64,000 bases of DNA from Fervidicoccaceae archaeon (GCA_038734945.1 JAVYOA010000002.1:62001-126000), one strand, 5' to 3'. Counted from the first letter of the stretch, positions 50,975 through 60,480 are shown. Made by a program: numbers and translations. Notes: generated from the letters alone by a model not told the origin.

Positions 50975-52549
50975 ATGAAAAAAGTCATTATATTGGATGG
51001 ATATACCGATGAGCCTGCCGGACTGGGCGTTCCTCCTTTCATAGATGTCTATCCAAGGTATATTGCTGGAGCAATCTGGAGCTCAAGTCCGGACACAAAG
51101 GTGATATACTACACAATTGATGAGGCTAGAAAGAATTTCTCATCGTTCTATTCAGAGGCTTCTACTTCCGAGATAACTGTGGTGATTGCCGGAGTAGTGG
51201 TACCAGGAAAGTACATTGGTGGAAGGCCCATAACACCTGAAGAGGTGAAAAGCATAGGGATGGTTCTTAATAATACATTCACCGTCCTCGTGGGCCCTGC
51301 TGCAAGATTCGGAATGGGGGAGGAGGGGGGTAAGCCCGCCATATCTCCGTCTAGCTTCAAAAATTTCTATGGAGCTGTAGTGAGCGGGGATCCAGAAATT
51401 TATATTAGTGAAGTAATGAAGCTCGGAGTCGAAAAGGTGGATGTGTGGGTAAAGAGGAAGAGCTATGATGAAGTGAATAGGTTTGCCACTGTTGGTGCCA
51501 AAATTGTCAGACAGCATCCAAATTATGCTTACAATCTCACAGCGGAAATTGAGACATACAGGGGGTGCAGCAGATGGATAGTTGGAGGTTGCTCATTCTG
51601 CATTGAGCCTCTCTATGGAAAACCAGTAGTTCGCCCTCCTGAGAAAGTGATAGAAGAAGTTAGGGCTTTGTATAGTGAAGGAATAAGGAGCTTCAGAATT
51701 GGGAGGCAGCCAGATATATTATCATATGGATCCACTGACTTGGGAGTAAAGGAAAACCCAGAGCCGAATCCGGAGTTTCTCGATTATTTCTTCAAGGGTC
51801 TAAGAGAAGCAGCTGGAAATTCTAATATACATGTGGATAATGCGAATCCCTCAGTTATTTCCTCCTACCCAGAAAAATCGAAGAAGGCCATTCTCAGCAT
51901 AATGAAATATCACTCCCCTGGAGATGTGCTAGCTTTTGGTGTTGAAAGTGCTGACGAAGAGGTTGTGGAGATGAACAATTTGAATGTGACTTTTGAGGAT
52001 GCTGTAAAAGCAGTGGAGGTTGTCAATGAAGTTGGGAGAGCTGTTGGGGAAAATGGCTTACCCCATATTCTTCCTGGGATAAACTTCGTTCTTGGCTTGC
52101 CAGGGGAGAGAGCTAAAACATATGAGCGAAATCTGGAGTTTCTGGATGAGCTTCTGAGAAGAAAGCTGATGGTTAGAAGAATAAACATAAGAAGAGTCCT
52201 CGTTATTCCAGGAACTAGGCTGCATTCAATGTGGAAGGAATCGATATTGAGTAAAAATGAGGAAAGGGCAAGACGATTCATTTGGTTGGTGAGGCACAAA
52301 TACGATCCAGCTTTTCTGAGAATGGTTGTGCCGCCGGGAGCCATTCTGAGAAACCTATATGTTGAGAGAAGCGAGAGCTGGGGGAATACCTATGCTAGGC
52401 AGCTCGGGTCCTATCCAATAATGGTTGAGCTGAGAGGAAGGTTCAATCCTCCATGCATTTTGGATGCCAAGATCGTTGGTTATAAGGGAAGGAGCTTGAA
52501 GGGTGTTCCTGTATCACAATGTAGAACTAGTGAGATCTCTCCTCCCTAG
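50975..52549 (+). CDS. Radical SAM protein with unusual C-x7-C-x2-C cluster motif
   Basis: 524-aa protein. The likely cluster ligands are C198, C206 and C209 in YRGCSRWIVGGCSFC, spaced 7 and 2 instead of the standard 3 and 2. The core continues with VIEEVRALYSEGIRSFRIGRQPD and ESADEEVVEMNNLNV, then an HILPGINFVLGLPGE motif like other radical SAM families. N-terminal about 190 residues are of B12-like Rossmann type, and the C-terminus (after 460) has a TRAM/OB-like ending (YPIMVELRGRF). Substrate unknown. It overlaps the Hel308 3' end by 23 bp. Confidence 0.78.
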   Translation: MKKVIILDGYTDEPAGLGVPPFIDVYPRYIAGAIWSSSPDTKVIYYTIDEARKNFSSFYSEASTSEITVVIAGVVVPGKYIGGRPITPEEVKSIGMVLNNTFTVLVGPAARFGMGEEGGKPAISPSSFKNFYGAVVSGDPEIYISEVMKLGVEKVDVWVKRKSYDEVNRFATVGAKIVRQHPNYAYNLTAEIETYRGCSRWIVGGCSFCIEPLYGKPVVRPPEKVIEEVRALYSEGIRSFRIGRQPDILSYGSTDLGVKENPEPNPEFLDYFFKGLREAAGNSNIHVDNANPSVISSYPEKSKKAILSIMKYHSPGDVLAFGVESADEEVVEMNNLNVTFEDAVKAVEVVNEVGRAVGENGLPHILPGINFVLGLPGERAKTYERNLEFLDELLRRKLMVRRINIRRVLVIPGTRLHSMWKESILSKNEERARRFIWLVRHKYDPAFLRMVVPPGAILRNLYVERSESWGNTYARQLGSYPIMVELRGRFNPPCILDAKIVGYKGRSLKGVPVSQCRTSEISPP

Positions 52550-54671
52550 TAACATAATTCATAATATCCCTGGCTAGAGATTCCCCAATGCCCTCTATAC
52601 TTCTCAATCTAACTTCTCCAGCTTTAGCTATATCAGCAAGGCTCTTGAAGCCTGCATTATAGAGCCTCCTTGCCCTTACTCTTCCTATCTTTGGAATCTG
52701 TACTAATTCCACTAGATCTCTTTTAATGCCGTTTTCCACCCTTATGCTCAGCTCTCTTAGAAGTTCTACGTTCTCCCTTGCTTCAGGAACTATTTCGGCA
52801 AGCTTGCTTATAGCATATGCTATCCAGCTGGCTGATTCTATGTAGGAATATATGTCGCCCGGTCCTATATCATATCTGTCGCAGATTTCCTGCTCAGGGA
52901 CCTCATTTATCCAGTCCAGTAGGAAGGAGGCAGTCTTCACCTCCTCCAATACTTTTTCATATTCTATGTCTCTTTCGTGGAGTCCGAGAAGCATCTCCGG
53001 AAAGAACTGAGTGAAGATCTCATCCATTCTCGCTAGCTCACCTCTTCTCAATCTCAATTTTGGCATGTCTGGAGAAGCTGCAATTAGGTGCATAACTGAG
53101 AACTCGGTAAGCCTCTTCCTTTTTCTAAAAGCCTCAATTGAGTATAGGGCTGTGAGGGGATCTATGTAGAGCTCAGCTACATGCCTACCAAGCTCCGTTG
53201 GTGAATAAAAAGAACCTGAGCTGATGATAAAATTTCCCTCGATAAGCATGTTCAGGGATTCGGAGACTAATTCCTTTATAAATTTATGCGATGACTGCCT
53301 ATAGAGAAGGAGGCTTCTTATGTACTTCTCAATTCCTGAATCGTTTGTTCCCCCAGTAGCGACAATGTAAGATAGAAGATGGGTTCTGAACCTAAGGGGA
53401 GAACCCATTTTAGACTTGATTTTCTCTGGCTGTCCTCGAATGTATGTATCAAGGAGATCCTCGGCCTCTTTCTCTGTCCTTGCTATAAGTATTGCTTCTC
53501 CATATTCATCGTATCCTGGTCTTCCTGCCCTTCCAGCAAACTGCTTGTACTCGATGATCTTGATTGACTCGCTGCCTTCACCTGCTACGTATCTCTCTGA
53601 ACTGTCAACTACAACTCTTCTCGCTGGAAGGTTGACTCCAGCAGCAAGCGTAGGGGTTGCTATTATAACTTTTATTCCTCCTTCTCTGAAGCCTCTTTCT
53701 ATCTCTCTTCTCTGCTCAACAGTGAGTCCAGCGTGATGAAATGAAACACCCTTCTCTATTAGCTTTGAGAGCTCCTCATTCAGAGAAATAACTTCGCTGG
53801 ATTTCTTTATCTTGTCAGCAATTTCCTCTGAGATGCTGTCAGGACCTATGCTGAGCTTTTCTGTGATGGATTTTGCAAGCGCAACAGCCCGCCTCCTGCT
53901 GTTTACAAATACCAGCACCTGTCCCCCTTCATTTATCGTATCGGAAACTAGATCGAGAACTGGAGAAGAAAATTTTTTCTTCACTTTCTTCACTTCACCA
54001 TCTGAGAATCTGATTTTGCCATTGAGATATACCCCTTCCCTGAGAGGAACTGGTCTCCAACTGCTTTCGACGACATCTGCGGATAGCCATGAAGCTATTT
54101 CCATGGAATTCCCAACAGTAGCAGAAAGAGCGAGAAACTGAGAAGATGGAAGCAAGATTTTCAAGTTAGCAATTAGGCTCTCAAGCACCGGTCCTCTCTT
54201 CTCATCATCCAAGTAGTGAATTTCATCTATTATTATGAGAGAAACATCGTTTAGCCATGATGGTCTGTGTCTAACCAAGCTGTCCATTTTCTCATATGTG
54301 GTGCATATTATGTCATATCTCTCGAGCCTAGGTTCAGAGGAGTCATAGTTTCCAACTGTGAGTATTGTTCTAAGATTGAGATCCTCATAAGATTTGAAAT
54401 CGTGGAACTTTTCGTCTGCAAGTGCTTTAAGTGGGCTCAGATAGACCACTTTTCCCTTTCCCTTCAGTATATGATCAATTGCTAAAATCTCCGCTAGTAA
54501 GGTTTTTCCGGAAGCTGTCTGGGCTGCCATCAATAGGCTTTTTCCATTGAATATTCCTTTTTTTACTGCCTCCTCCTGTGGAGGATAGAGCTCTTTAACT
54601 CCCTTTCTCTCCAGCTTCAGTTTTAAAATATTGTGAAGAGGGAGCTCAGAAAAAAGCATCAGAACCACCAT
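52527..54671 (-). CDS. hel308: Hel308/Hjm DNA helicase
   Basis: 714-aa Ski2-type SF2 helicase. Walker A AAQTASGKT at 49-57, DEIH in IIIDEIHYLDD, motif III SATVGN, domain 2 FVNSRRRAVALA, TPTLAAGVNLPAR and QFAGRAGRPGYDE, a winged-helix and ratchet domain, and a C-terminal helix-hairpin-helix pair (VQIPKIGRVRARRLYNAG). It acts at stalled forks. A second Met at residue 5 is an alternative start. The gene starts 7 bp after the MCM stop, so it is in the GINS-MCM operon. Confidence 0.96.
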   Translation of the reverse strand: MVVLMLFSELPLHNILKLKLERKGVKELYPPQEEAVKKGIFNGKSLLMAAQTASGKTLLAEILAIDHILKGKGKVVYLSPLKALADEKFHDFKSYEDLNLRTILTVGNYDSSEPRLERYDIICTTYEKMDSLVRHRPSWLNDVSLIIIDEIHYLDDEKRGPVLESLIANLKILLPSSQFLALSATVGNSMEIASWLSADVVESSWRPVPLREGVYLNGKIRFSDGEVKKVKKKFSSPVLDLVSDTINEGGQVLVFVNSRRRAVALAKSITEKLSIGPDSISEEIADKIKKSSEVISLNEELSKLIEKGVSFHHAGLTVEQRREIERGFREGGIKVIIATPTLAAGVNLPARRVVVDSSERYVAGEGSESIKIIEYKQFAGRAGRPGYDEYGEAILIARTEKEAEDLLDTYIRGQPEKIKSKMGSPLRFRTHLLSYIVATGGTNDSGIEKYIRSLLLYRQSSHKFIKELVSESLNMLIEGNFIISSGSFYSPTELGRHVAELYIDPLTALYSIEAFRKRKRLTEFSVMHLIAASPDMPKLRLRRGELARMDEIFTQFFPEMLLGLHERDIEYEKVLEEVKTASFLLDWINEVPEQEICDRYDIGPGDIYSYIESASWIAYAISKLAEIVPEARENVELLRELSIRVENGIKRDLVELVQIPKIGRVRARRLYNAGFKSLADIAKAGEVRLRSIEGIGESLARDIMNYVTREERSH

Positions 54672-54677
54672 TTATGC

Positions 54678-57479
54678 TCAGGAAATAGTGGAATAGCAAT
54701 TCAGCTTTCTCTCCGAAATTATGCCCTCCCTCATCATCCTCCTAATTAGTTCCTCCATCTCCTTTTCTGTAATACCCTCGTGCTTTATTCTCTCGTATAT
54801 TTCCTTTATGTTAGCACAGTCAGATCCAGTCTCATTCATTATTTCCTTTATTGTGTCCTCGATGAGCATCAGCTTCTCCTTCTTGCTCTTTGGAACACCA
54901 ACCATGAGTGCATCTATATCTATTACTCCAGTCTCGCTTTGGTAGCCGACTTGATGCAGGAATACCTTCATGAGTCTTATTGCCTCATATGCATCTTCCT
55001 CAGTGACCTCGGTCTTGAGAGCCATCTTTGCGTGAGCTTCAGCTAGCCTTACAAGGGCTTCCAGTTGCCTGGGAGTTATTGATACCACACCAGCTTGAGC
55101 CTCGCTGCCCATCCTCCTCATTTCAACGAAGAAGTTCATAAGAGCTCTATTTGCTTCCTCCGTGAGAACCGGTCTAACATATCTCCTTGCGTAGCTGATG
55201 TATTTCTTCAGAAGATCCATGGGGATTTCAGGCTGGATAAGTTCTGCCTCCTTATGAACCTGAAGCATGTGTCTAGCAAGCATTGTATCATAGGTTGTTG
55301 AGGGTTTATCCTTCAAAATGAATATCAGATCGAACCTGCTTAAGATTGTCACGGGCAGGTTTACATTTTCTGTGACCGTTCTCTCCGCTATATATCTACC
55401 ATATTTTGGATTCCCAGCAGCAACTACTGCAGCTCTAGCATTGAGCCTGGCAACTATCCCTGCCTTTGCAATGCTCACGGTATTGTGAAGGAGGATCCCA
55501 TTGCTCAAAAATCTCCTCGTTGGCTCAATTGTTAAATCATATACCCATTCCTCTCCGCTGTTCTCGACAACATCTATGGCCTCTATGGAATGCCATGAAA
55601 GGGAGTTCAAAGCTTCTATGTCATTGAGAATGCTTTTCTTTTTTTCATCTGGCGGGATGTTTTCCCTGCACGAATTTACAAGCAGAGAGATCTCGTCTCT
55701 AACGGATGAATATGGCGAGGGGCATTTTATGGAAGTGAACAGTTTTTTATATATAGCATGCAGTTTCTCTTCTGGATAACTAGCTGAATCAGCTATTCCT
55801 GGCTCTCCGGGAACTATGGTTTTTTCCCTCAGCTGATCTGCCCTCAAAACTTTTATTCCTTCATCGCTGAGAATGAACACTGGATGCTCCGGTGTTACAA
55901 TAATGCTATATCCATTTGAGTACTTTATCCTGTAGAATTTTCCTGGAGCTTTGTGCTTGCTGATCAGCGCTGGTCTCACCGTGAAGACCTTCCTTAAATC
56001 TGTTGTCCGCAGCATGATACTTTCTGGAATTCGTTCCAAGTATACTGTATCTCCAACTGTTCTAACAGGATTGCTCCCCATCAGCTCCTCAACATATTGG
56101 CCTATCCTAATTCTCTCTCCACTTGCCAGCTCAATAACAGTGCTTTCATGATAGCTTTGCTGCTCCATTGCTTCATGGATTGCCACTCTATCCTCCTCTC
56201 TCATCTTGTCTATCTCATCAATCAATGCTACACCTCCATCTGCTAGAACCATTGCTCCTGCTTCAAGATAGAAGTCGCCTGTTTTCTTATCTCTGATAAC
56301 TGCTGCTGTCAGTCCAGCGGCAGAGGAGCCTTTGCCTGTTGTATAAACTGCTCTTGGAGCCAATCTGCTAACATACTGAAGAAGCTGGCTCTTTGCTGTT
56401 CCAGGATCTCCTATCAAAAGAATATGTATGTCTCCTCTAATTCTCATTCTATCCCTTGTTTCCTTGGGAACTCCACCAAAGAGAGCAAGAGCTATTGCTT
56501 CTTTCTCATCCCAGTGATCGTAGATAGCAGGGGCTATGCTTGCTATTATTCTCTTCCTCACCCAGGGATCCTTTGAGAGCTCTATTATCTTCTCCTCATC
56601 TTCTCTTGTGATGTCAACTTCCTCCAGAGTTTTTTGGCTGACGAGAATGTTGTTTGCCTCAAGCTCCAAGTCATAGAGAGTTTTTCCTTTTTCCTTGGGA
56701 GGAACTACTCTCAATATTCCGATCACCGTTATTCTATCGCCCGGTCTAGCCACATCAACTAGATCCCTTGATACAGTCACATCAATGCTTCTCGGTATCT
56801 GACCAGGCGGTATTTCTTCTGGTCTTTCCTGGACCACTATTCGCTGCCAATCAACATATTCGCCCTTCTCCGGTATTGGCTTGAATATTCCCCCCATTCC
56901 ACATATTGGGCAAGTAAGAGGAAGCTCCAGAACATCTCCCAGCTCACCCTGCTCTCTTGGAGGCCATGGAAACTCTGCATTGCACTGTTTCAATTCCTCA
57001 TTTGCTTTTTCCTTCTTTCTCGTAACGCTGATGTGCTTCAACATAGCCCTTATGAGCTTTTGCTTTACGGGGGACACTCTCACCAAAATCCCTTCAAGTG
57101 ATATAAGAGTGTTCACATGCTCGCTCCTTATGCTTCTAATAGGAATATTCTCTGGAAGATTTGCAATTCTTATGAAAAGATCCTTTCTCTCCTCTACATA
57201 TGAGGGATTCACTTCACTGACAACGCTTCTGAGAGCCTGGTTGAATTCACCCAAAGCTTTGTCTGGAGACTTCAGAAGATAATATGCTAGAGAATCATCC
57301 ATGTAATGAATATCGATCCAATCAACTTGGAGTGAGGTTGCTCCATTGTATATCATTTGCTTAATCCGAGATATGTACTTCCTCTCCTCATTATTTCTCG
57401 AGAAATTCAAAAGAAAATCTCTGAACCTCTCTACATAGTCTACTGCTAGTAATTCCTGCTTCGCATTTTCAACAGTCAA
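54678..57479 (-). CDS. mcm: MCM replicative helicase containing an intein
   Basis: 933 aa from TTG 57479, which overlaps the GINS stop as TTGA and has AGGAGGT nine bases upstream. The ATG 57500 inside GINS is the alternative. N-terminal zinc-binding region (C166, C190, C193), AAA+ core with Walker A GDPGTAKS at 357-364 and Walker B ALIDEIDKM. Between EQQ and TVSIAKAG of the conserved arginine-finger region lies a 225-aa intein (separate entry). Without it the host protein has 708 aa, the usual length. It unwinds DNA at forks and is translated with GINS and Hel308. Confidence 0.95.
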   Translation of the reverse strand: MTVENAKQELLAVDYVERFRDFLLNFSRNNEERKYISRIKQMIYNGATSLQVDWIDIHYMDDSLAYYLLKSPDKALGEFNQALRSVVSEVNPSYVEERKDLFIRIANLPENIPIRSIRSEHVNTLISLEGILVRVSPVKQKLIRAMLKHISVTRKKEKANEELKQCNAEFPWPPREQGELGDVLELPLTCPICGMGGIFKPIPEKGEYVDWQRIVVQERPEEIPPGQIPRSIDVTVSRDLVDVARPGDRITVIGILRVVPPKEKGKTLYDLELEANNILVSQKTLEEVDITREDEEKIIELSKDPWVRKRIIASIAPAIYDHWDEKEAIALALFGGVPKETRDRMRIRGDIHILLIGDPGTAKSQLLQYVSRLAPRAVYTTGKGSSAAGLTAAVIRDKKTGDFYLEAGAMVLADGGVALIDEIDKMREEDRVAIHEAMEQQSYHESTVIELASGERIRIGQYVEELMGSNPVRTVGDTVYLERIPESIMLRTTDLRKVFTVRPALISKHKAPGKFYRIKYSNGYSIIVTPEHPVFILSDEGIKVLRADQLREKTIVPGEPGIADSASYPEEKLHAIYKKLFTSIKCPSPYSSVRDEISLLVNSCRENIPPDEKKKSILNDIEALNSLSWHSIEAIDVVENSGEEWVYDLTIEPTRRFLSNGILLHNTVSIAKAGIVARLNARAAVVAAGNPKYGRYIAERTVTENVNLPVTILSRFDLIFILKDKPSTTYDTMLARHMLQVHKEAELIQPEIPMDLLKKYISYARRYVRPVLTEEANRALMNFFVEMRRMGSEAQAGVVSITPRQLEALVRLAEAHAKMALKTEVTEEDAYEAIRLMKVFLHQVGYQSETGVIDIDALMVGVPKSKKEKLMLIEDTIKEIMNETGSDCANIKEIYERIKHEGITEKEMEELIRRMMREGIISERKLNCYSTIS
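55482..56156 (-). mobile_element. Mini-intein in MCM, no homing endonuclease seen
   Basis: 225 residues replace the continuous EQQ-TVSIAKAG of other MCMs. The intein starts at Ser (AGC, 56156-56154) with block A ESTVIELASGERIRIG, block B IIVTPEHPVFI (T-x-x-H), block F WVYDLTIEPTRRFLSNGIL and ends with the C-terminal HN (55487-55482) before the +1 Thr. Between blocks B and F about 80 residues carry no LAGLIDADG motif, so it is a mini-intein that splices but probably cannot home. Splicing must occur for MCM to be active. Confidence 0.9.
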
Positions 57480-58021
57480 AGACCCAATACCTCCTTCCAT
57501 TCTTTGAGTCCGGACTGAAACTTTTCGATTAATATCAGCTCTTCTGGAGTGACCTTTGCTTGAAGAGAGGGAAGATCAGCATTTGTGGCTAGCATCGAGT
57601 TTACTAAGACATAGAGCCTCCTCGTTATTATCCAATTGAGAAACTCCATAATTCTCCTTTTTTCCTGTATATAATTGGGATCTGGGTTCGATTTCAAGAT
57701 CTTTTCAAGATGTGCAAGGTGTTCTGAGCATATCCAGTAGAAGCTGTTCGGCAGTTGTTCTAGATCCTTTGGGGATCTCATGCTCCTGCTCTTGTACTCA
57801 ATTTTTGAAATCTCCTCCAGGGAGAACTCGTTCCACTTTCTTTTCACTATTCCTTTGTCCTCAAGCATATTTGCATACCATCTGGGGAGCTCTATTTCAT
57901 CCCCCTTTTTTACGCTGAGAGTGGTACCATTCGGTAATTTCAGAGTCTCAGCATCAGCCAAGACAATAGCCTTCACTGGAGATCTCTCGAATGCCTCCTT
58001 GAGCAGCAGCATTTCTTCCAT
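57476..58021 (-). CDS. gins23: GINS subunit (Gins23-type)
   Basis: 181-182-aa protein. It has an N-terminal beta domain (VLADAETLKLPNGTTLSVKKGDEIELPRWYANML) and a helical C-terminal part, the arrangement of the Psf2/Psf3-like archaeal Gins23. It is part of the CMG-type helicase complex with MCM and GAN/Cdc45. The start is ATG 58021 (or TTG 58024), with GGTGA upstream. The stop overlaps the MCM start (TTGA). Gene order gins23-mcm is the same as in other crenarchaea. Confidence 0.85.
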   Translation of the reverse strand: MEEMLLLKEAFERSPVKAIVLADAETLKLPNGTTLSVKKGDEIELPRWYANMLEDKGIVKRKWNEFSLEEISKIEYKSRSMRSPKDLEQLPNSFYWICSEHLAHLEKILKSNPDPNYIQEKRRIMEFLNWIITRRLYVLVNSMLATNADLPSLQAKVTPEELILIEKFQSGLKEWKEVLGL

Positions 58022-58064
58022 CAATTTGCTTCACCTCAATCCACAGAGAAAAGATCAAGCATCT

Positions 58065-58081
58065 ATAACTATATAAAAAGG
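58065..58081. promoter_or_regulatory. Shared divergent TATA region of gins23-mcm-hel308 and rfcS-rfcL
   Basis: ACTATATAAAAAGG lies about midway (about 45-50 bp) between the GINS start at 58021 and the RFC-S start at 58129 and reads TATA-like on both strands. It could serve both operons. A TCTTAAAAACTT run near 58107-58118 may add a second element for RFC-S. Confidence 0.45.
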
Positions 58082-58128
58082 AAGGACATTATTATGTTTA
58101 TTACAGCTCTTAAAAACTTGTAGATCTG

Positions 58129-59121
58129 GTGGTAAGATTGTCTGGCGCTGATTCGCACTTACTCTGGGCTGAAAAGTATAGACCTAGGTCTCTCAGTGAG
58201 ATAATAAATCAAGAGGATGTTGTTGTGAGATTGAAAAGATTTGTTGAGGAAAAAAACATACCACATATGCTCTTTGCTGGACCTCCTGGTACAGGAAAAA
58301 CAACTGCAGCTCTTGCTTTTGCTCATGATTTATACGGCGAAGGGTATCAGCAATACATCCTAGAAATGAACGCTTCGGATGAGAGGGGTATAGAGGACAT
58401 AAGAACTAAGGTGAAAGAATTCGCTAGAGCAAGAGTGGTGGGAACTGTTCCCTTCAAGCTCATAATATTGGATGAAGCAGATAACATGACAGCTGATGCT
58501 CAGCAAGCTTTGAGGAGGATGATGGAGAACTTTACCTCCACTAGCAGGTTCATTCTCATAGCTAATTATGCTAGCAAAATAATTGAACCGATCCAGTCGA
58601 GAACTGCTCTGTTCAGATTCACTCCATTGAGCAGAGAACAGGTTGTGAGTAGGCTGAAATGGATAGCAGAGAGAGAGGGGATTAAATATGAAGATAAGGC
58701 ACTTGACGCGATCTATGAGATAAGCGAAGGAGACATGAGAAAGGCAATCAATTTATTACAGTCATCAAGCGGAGTCGGAAAGGTCACTGTGGAGGTTGTC
58801 TACAAAGTCATAGGTCTAGCACAGCCGAAGGAAATAAGGGAAATGGTGAGTAGCGCTTTGGAGGGAAGATTTGATCTGGCCAGAGAGCGCCTCAGGAGGC
58901 TAATGATAGATTATGGACTGAGCGGTGTAGATATAATAAAGCAAGTGCATAGAGAGATCTTCGGTCCAGATCTCCAGCTATCAGAAGAGCAGCGCCTTCT
59001 CATAGCTGATTATGCAGGAGAGATCCTATTTCGGATGGTTGAAGGAGCTGATGATGAAATACAGATGAATAGCTTTTTGGCTTGGCTCGTTCTTCTCGGT
59101 AGAAGAATATCGCAGGAATGA
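58129..59121 (+). CDS. rfcS: Replication factor C small subunit
   Basis: 330-aa AAA+ clamp-loader subunit. LLWAEKYRPRSLSEIINQ at the N-terminus, Walker A AGPPGTGKTTAAL, Walker B LIILDEADNMTADAQQALRRMME with the DEAD-type box, the SRC-like region IIEPIQSRTALFRF and the C-terminal collar. GTG start. It forms a complex with RFC-L and loads PCNA. The large-subunit gene starts 6 bp after its stop. Confidence 0.97.
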   Translation: MVRLSGADSHLLWAEKYRPRSLSEIINQEDVVVRLKRFVEEKNIPHMLFAGPPGTGKTTAALAFAHDLYGEGYQQYILEMNASDERGIEDIRTKVKEFARARVVGTVPFKLIILDEADNMTADAQQALRRMMENFTSTSRFILIANYASKIIEPIQSRTALFRFTPLSREQVVSRLKWIAEREGIKYEDKALDAIYEISEGDMRKAINLLQSSSGVGKVTVEVVYKVIGLAQPKEIREMVSSALEGRFDLARERLRRLMIDYGLSGVDIIKQVHREIFGPDLQLSEEQRLLIADYAGEILFRMVEGADDEIQMNSFLAWLVLLGRRISQE

Positions 59122-59127
59122 TCAGGA

Positions 59128-60480
59128 ATGTCCGCTGAGAGCTATATTCCATGGACAGTGAAGTACAGGCCAAGAAGCATATCGGAATATATCAACCAAG
59201 ATGAGGCAAAGACACTGCTGTTAAATTGGATGAGATCCTGGGAAAGAGGTGCCCCAAGCAAGAAGAGCGTCATATTGTATGGCCCTCCGGGAGTTGGAAA
59301 GACTTCATTGGTGGAGGCTATAGCAGGAGATATCAATGCCGAAATAGTGGAAACAAATGCCAGCGATTTCAGGAGAAAGGAGGACATAGAGAGAAGGATA
59401 AAGCCTGCAGCAACAAAGATGACCCTTTCTGGAAAAAGGAGAATAATACTTATAGATGAGGTTGATGGGCTATCAGGGACGGCTGATAAGGGGGGGATCG
59501 AGAGTCTTCTTGAGCTAATATCCATAACCAAGCATCCAATAATAATGACTGCTAACAATCCCTTTCACCCAGATTTAAGACCCATTAGAGATGCCTCGAC
59601 AACGATAGAGCTGAAGAAGCTTCATCAAAGAGATGTGATAAATGTTCTAAAGAGAATTTGTGAAAGAGAAAATGTTCAATGTGAGGAAGAAGCGTTGAAA
59701 ATAATTCATGGGAAGAACGAAGGAGATCTAAGAGCTTCGATAAATGATCTCCAGGGAATAGCCCAGAGCTTTGGAAAGGTAACCGCTTCGCTGGCAAACG
59801 AGCTAATATACTATAGAGATAGGGAAATAAATCCATTTGATACGCTGAGAACGATCTTCACATCCAGGTCATCCTGGCAGAGCAAACTGGCAATCTCCCA
59901 CTCACAGGTCGATACGGATTCCCTGATCGAATGGATCTCTGAGAACATACCCGTTCAGTTGACGGAACCTGAGGATATTTACCTAGCCTATCAATCTCTA
60001 TCTAGAGCAGATGTGTACAGGGGAAGGATGAGGAGAACGCAGAACTATGACTTTCTCACCTATGTAGTGGATATGATTGGTCCCGGCATATCTCTATCGA
60101 GAAAGAGAACAAAGTTCAAATGGGTGAAATATGAGTTCCCGAAAAAAATAAAGATGCTAGGTGAAACGAAGAGGGCTAGAGAGCTGCGAGAAAGCGCTGC
60201 TAGGAAGATAGCAGCTGTTCTTCACTGTTCCAAGGAAACAGCGAAGAGCGGGATTTTTCCAATGCTCAAAGCAATGTATGCCATGAATCCTTCCAAGGCT
60301 CGGAGCATAATGGAGGGCTTAAAGCTCGAAGATGAAGAAGTCAGAGTGATAGTAGGAAAAGTCAAGGAAGATGAAGCTCATGGAGAGGAATTCATGGGTC
60401 CCAAGAAAAAAGAAGCTGCTCCCGAAGAATCTGAGGAGAAGGGAGGGAAGAAGCCCAGGAGAGAGAGGAGATCAGGCTAG
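59128..60480 (+). CDS. rfcL: Replication factor C large subunit
   Basis: 450-aa clamp-loader large subunit. PWTVKYRPRSISEYINQ, Walker A YGPPGVGKTSLVEA, IILIDEVDGLSGTADKGG box and a collar domain follow. The C-terminal about 60 residues are charged and low-complexity (PEESEEKGGKKPRRERRSG). I see no PCNA-interacting QxxhxxFF motif at its end, where other archaeal RFC-L proteins carry one. Its 3' end overlaps TruA by 89 bp on the other strand. Confidence 0.95.
   Translation: MSAESYIPWTVKYRPRSISEYINQDEAKTLLLNWMRSWERGAPSKKSVILYGPPGVGKTSLVEAIAGDINAEIVETNASDFRRKEDIERRIKPAATKMTLSGKRRIILIDEVDGLSGTADKGGIESLLELISITKHPIIMTANNPFHPDLRPIRDASTTIELKKLHQRDVINVLKRICERENVQCEEEALKIIHGKNEGDLRASINDLQGIAQSFGKVTASLANELIYYRDREINPFDTLRTIFTSRSSWQSKLAISHSQVDTDSLIEWISENIPVQLTEPEDIYLAYQSLSRADVYRGRMRRTQNYDFLTYVVDMIGPGISLSRKRTKFKWVKYEFPKKIKMLGETKRARELRESAARKIAAVLHCSKETAKSGIFPMLKAMYAMNPSKARSIMEGLKLEDEEVRVIVGKVKEDEAHGEEFMGPKKKEAAPEESEEKGGKKPRRERRSG

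Noticed and set aside
58025-58128. TCCACAGAGAAAAG resembling a mini-ORB between GINS and RFC-S
   Set aside because: It lacks the trailing G-string and the AAC core is changed; chance similarity in a promoter region.
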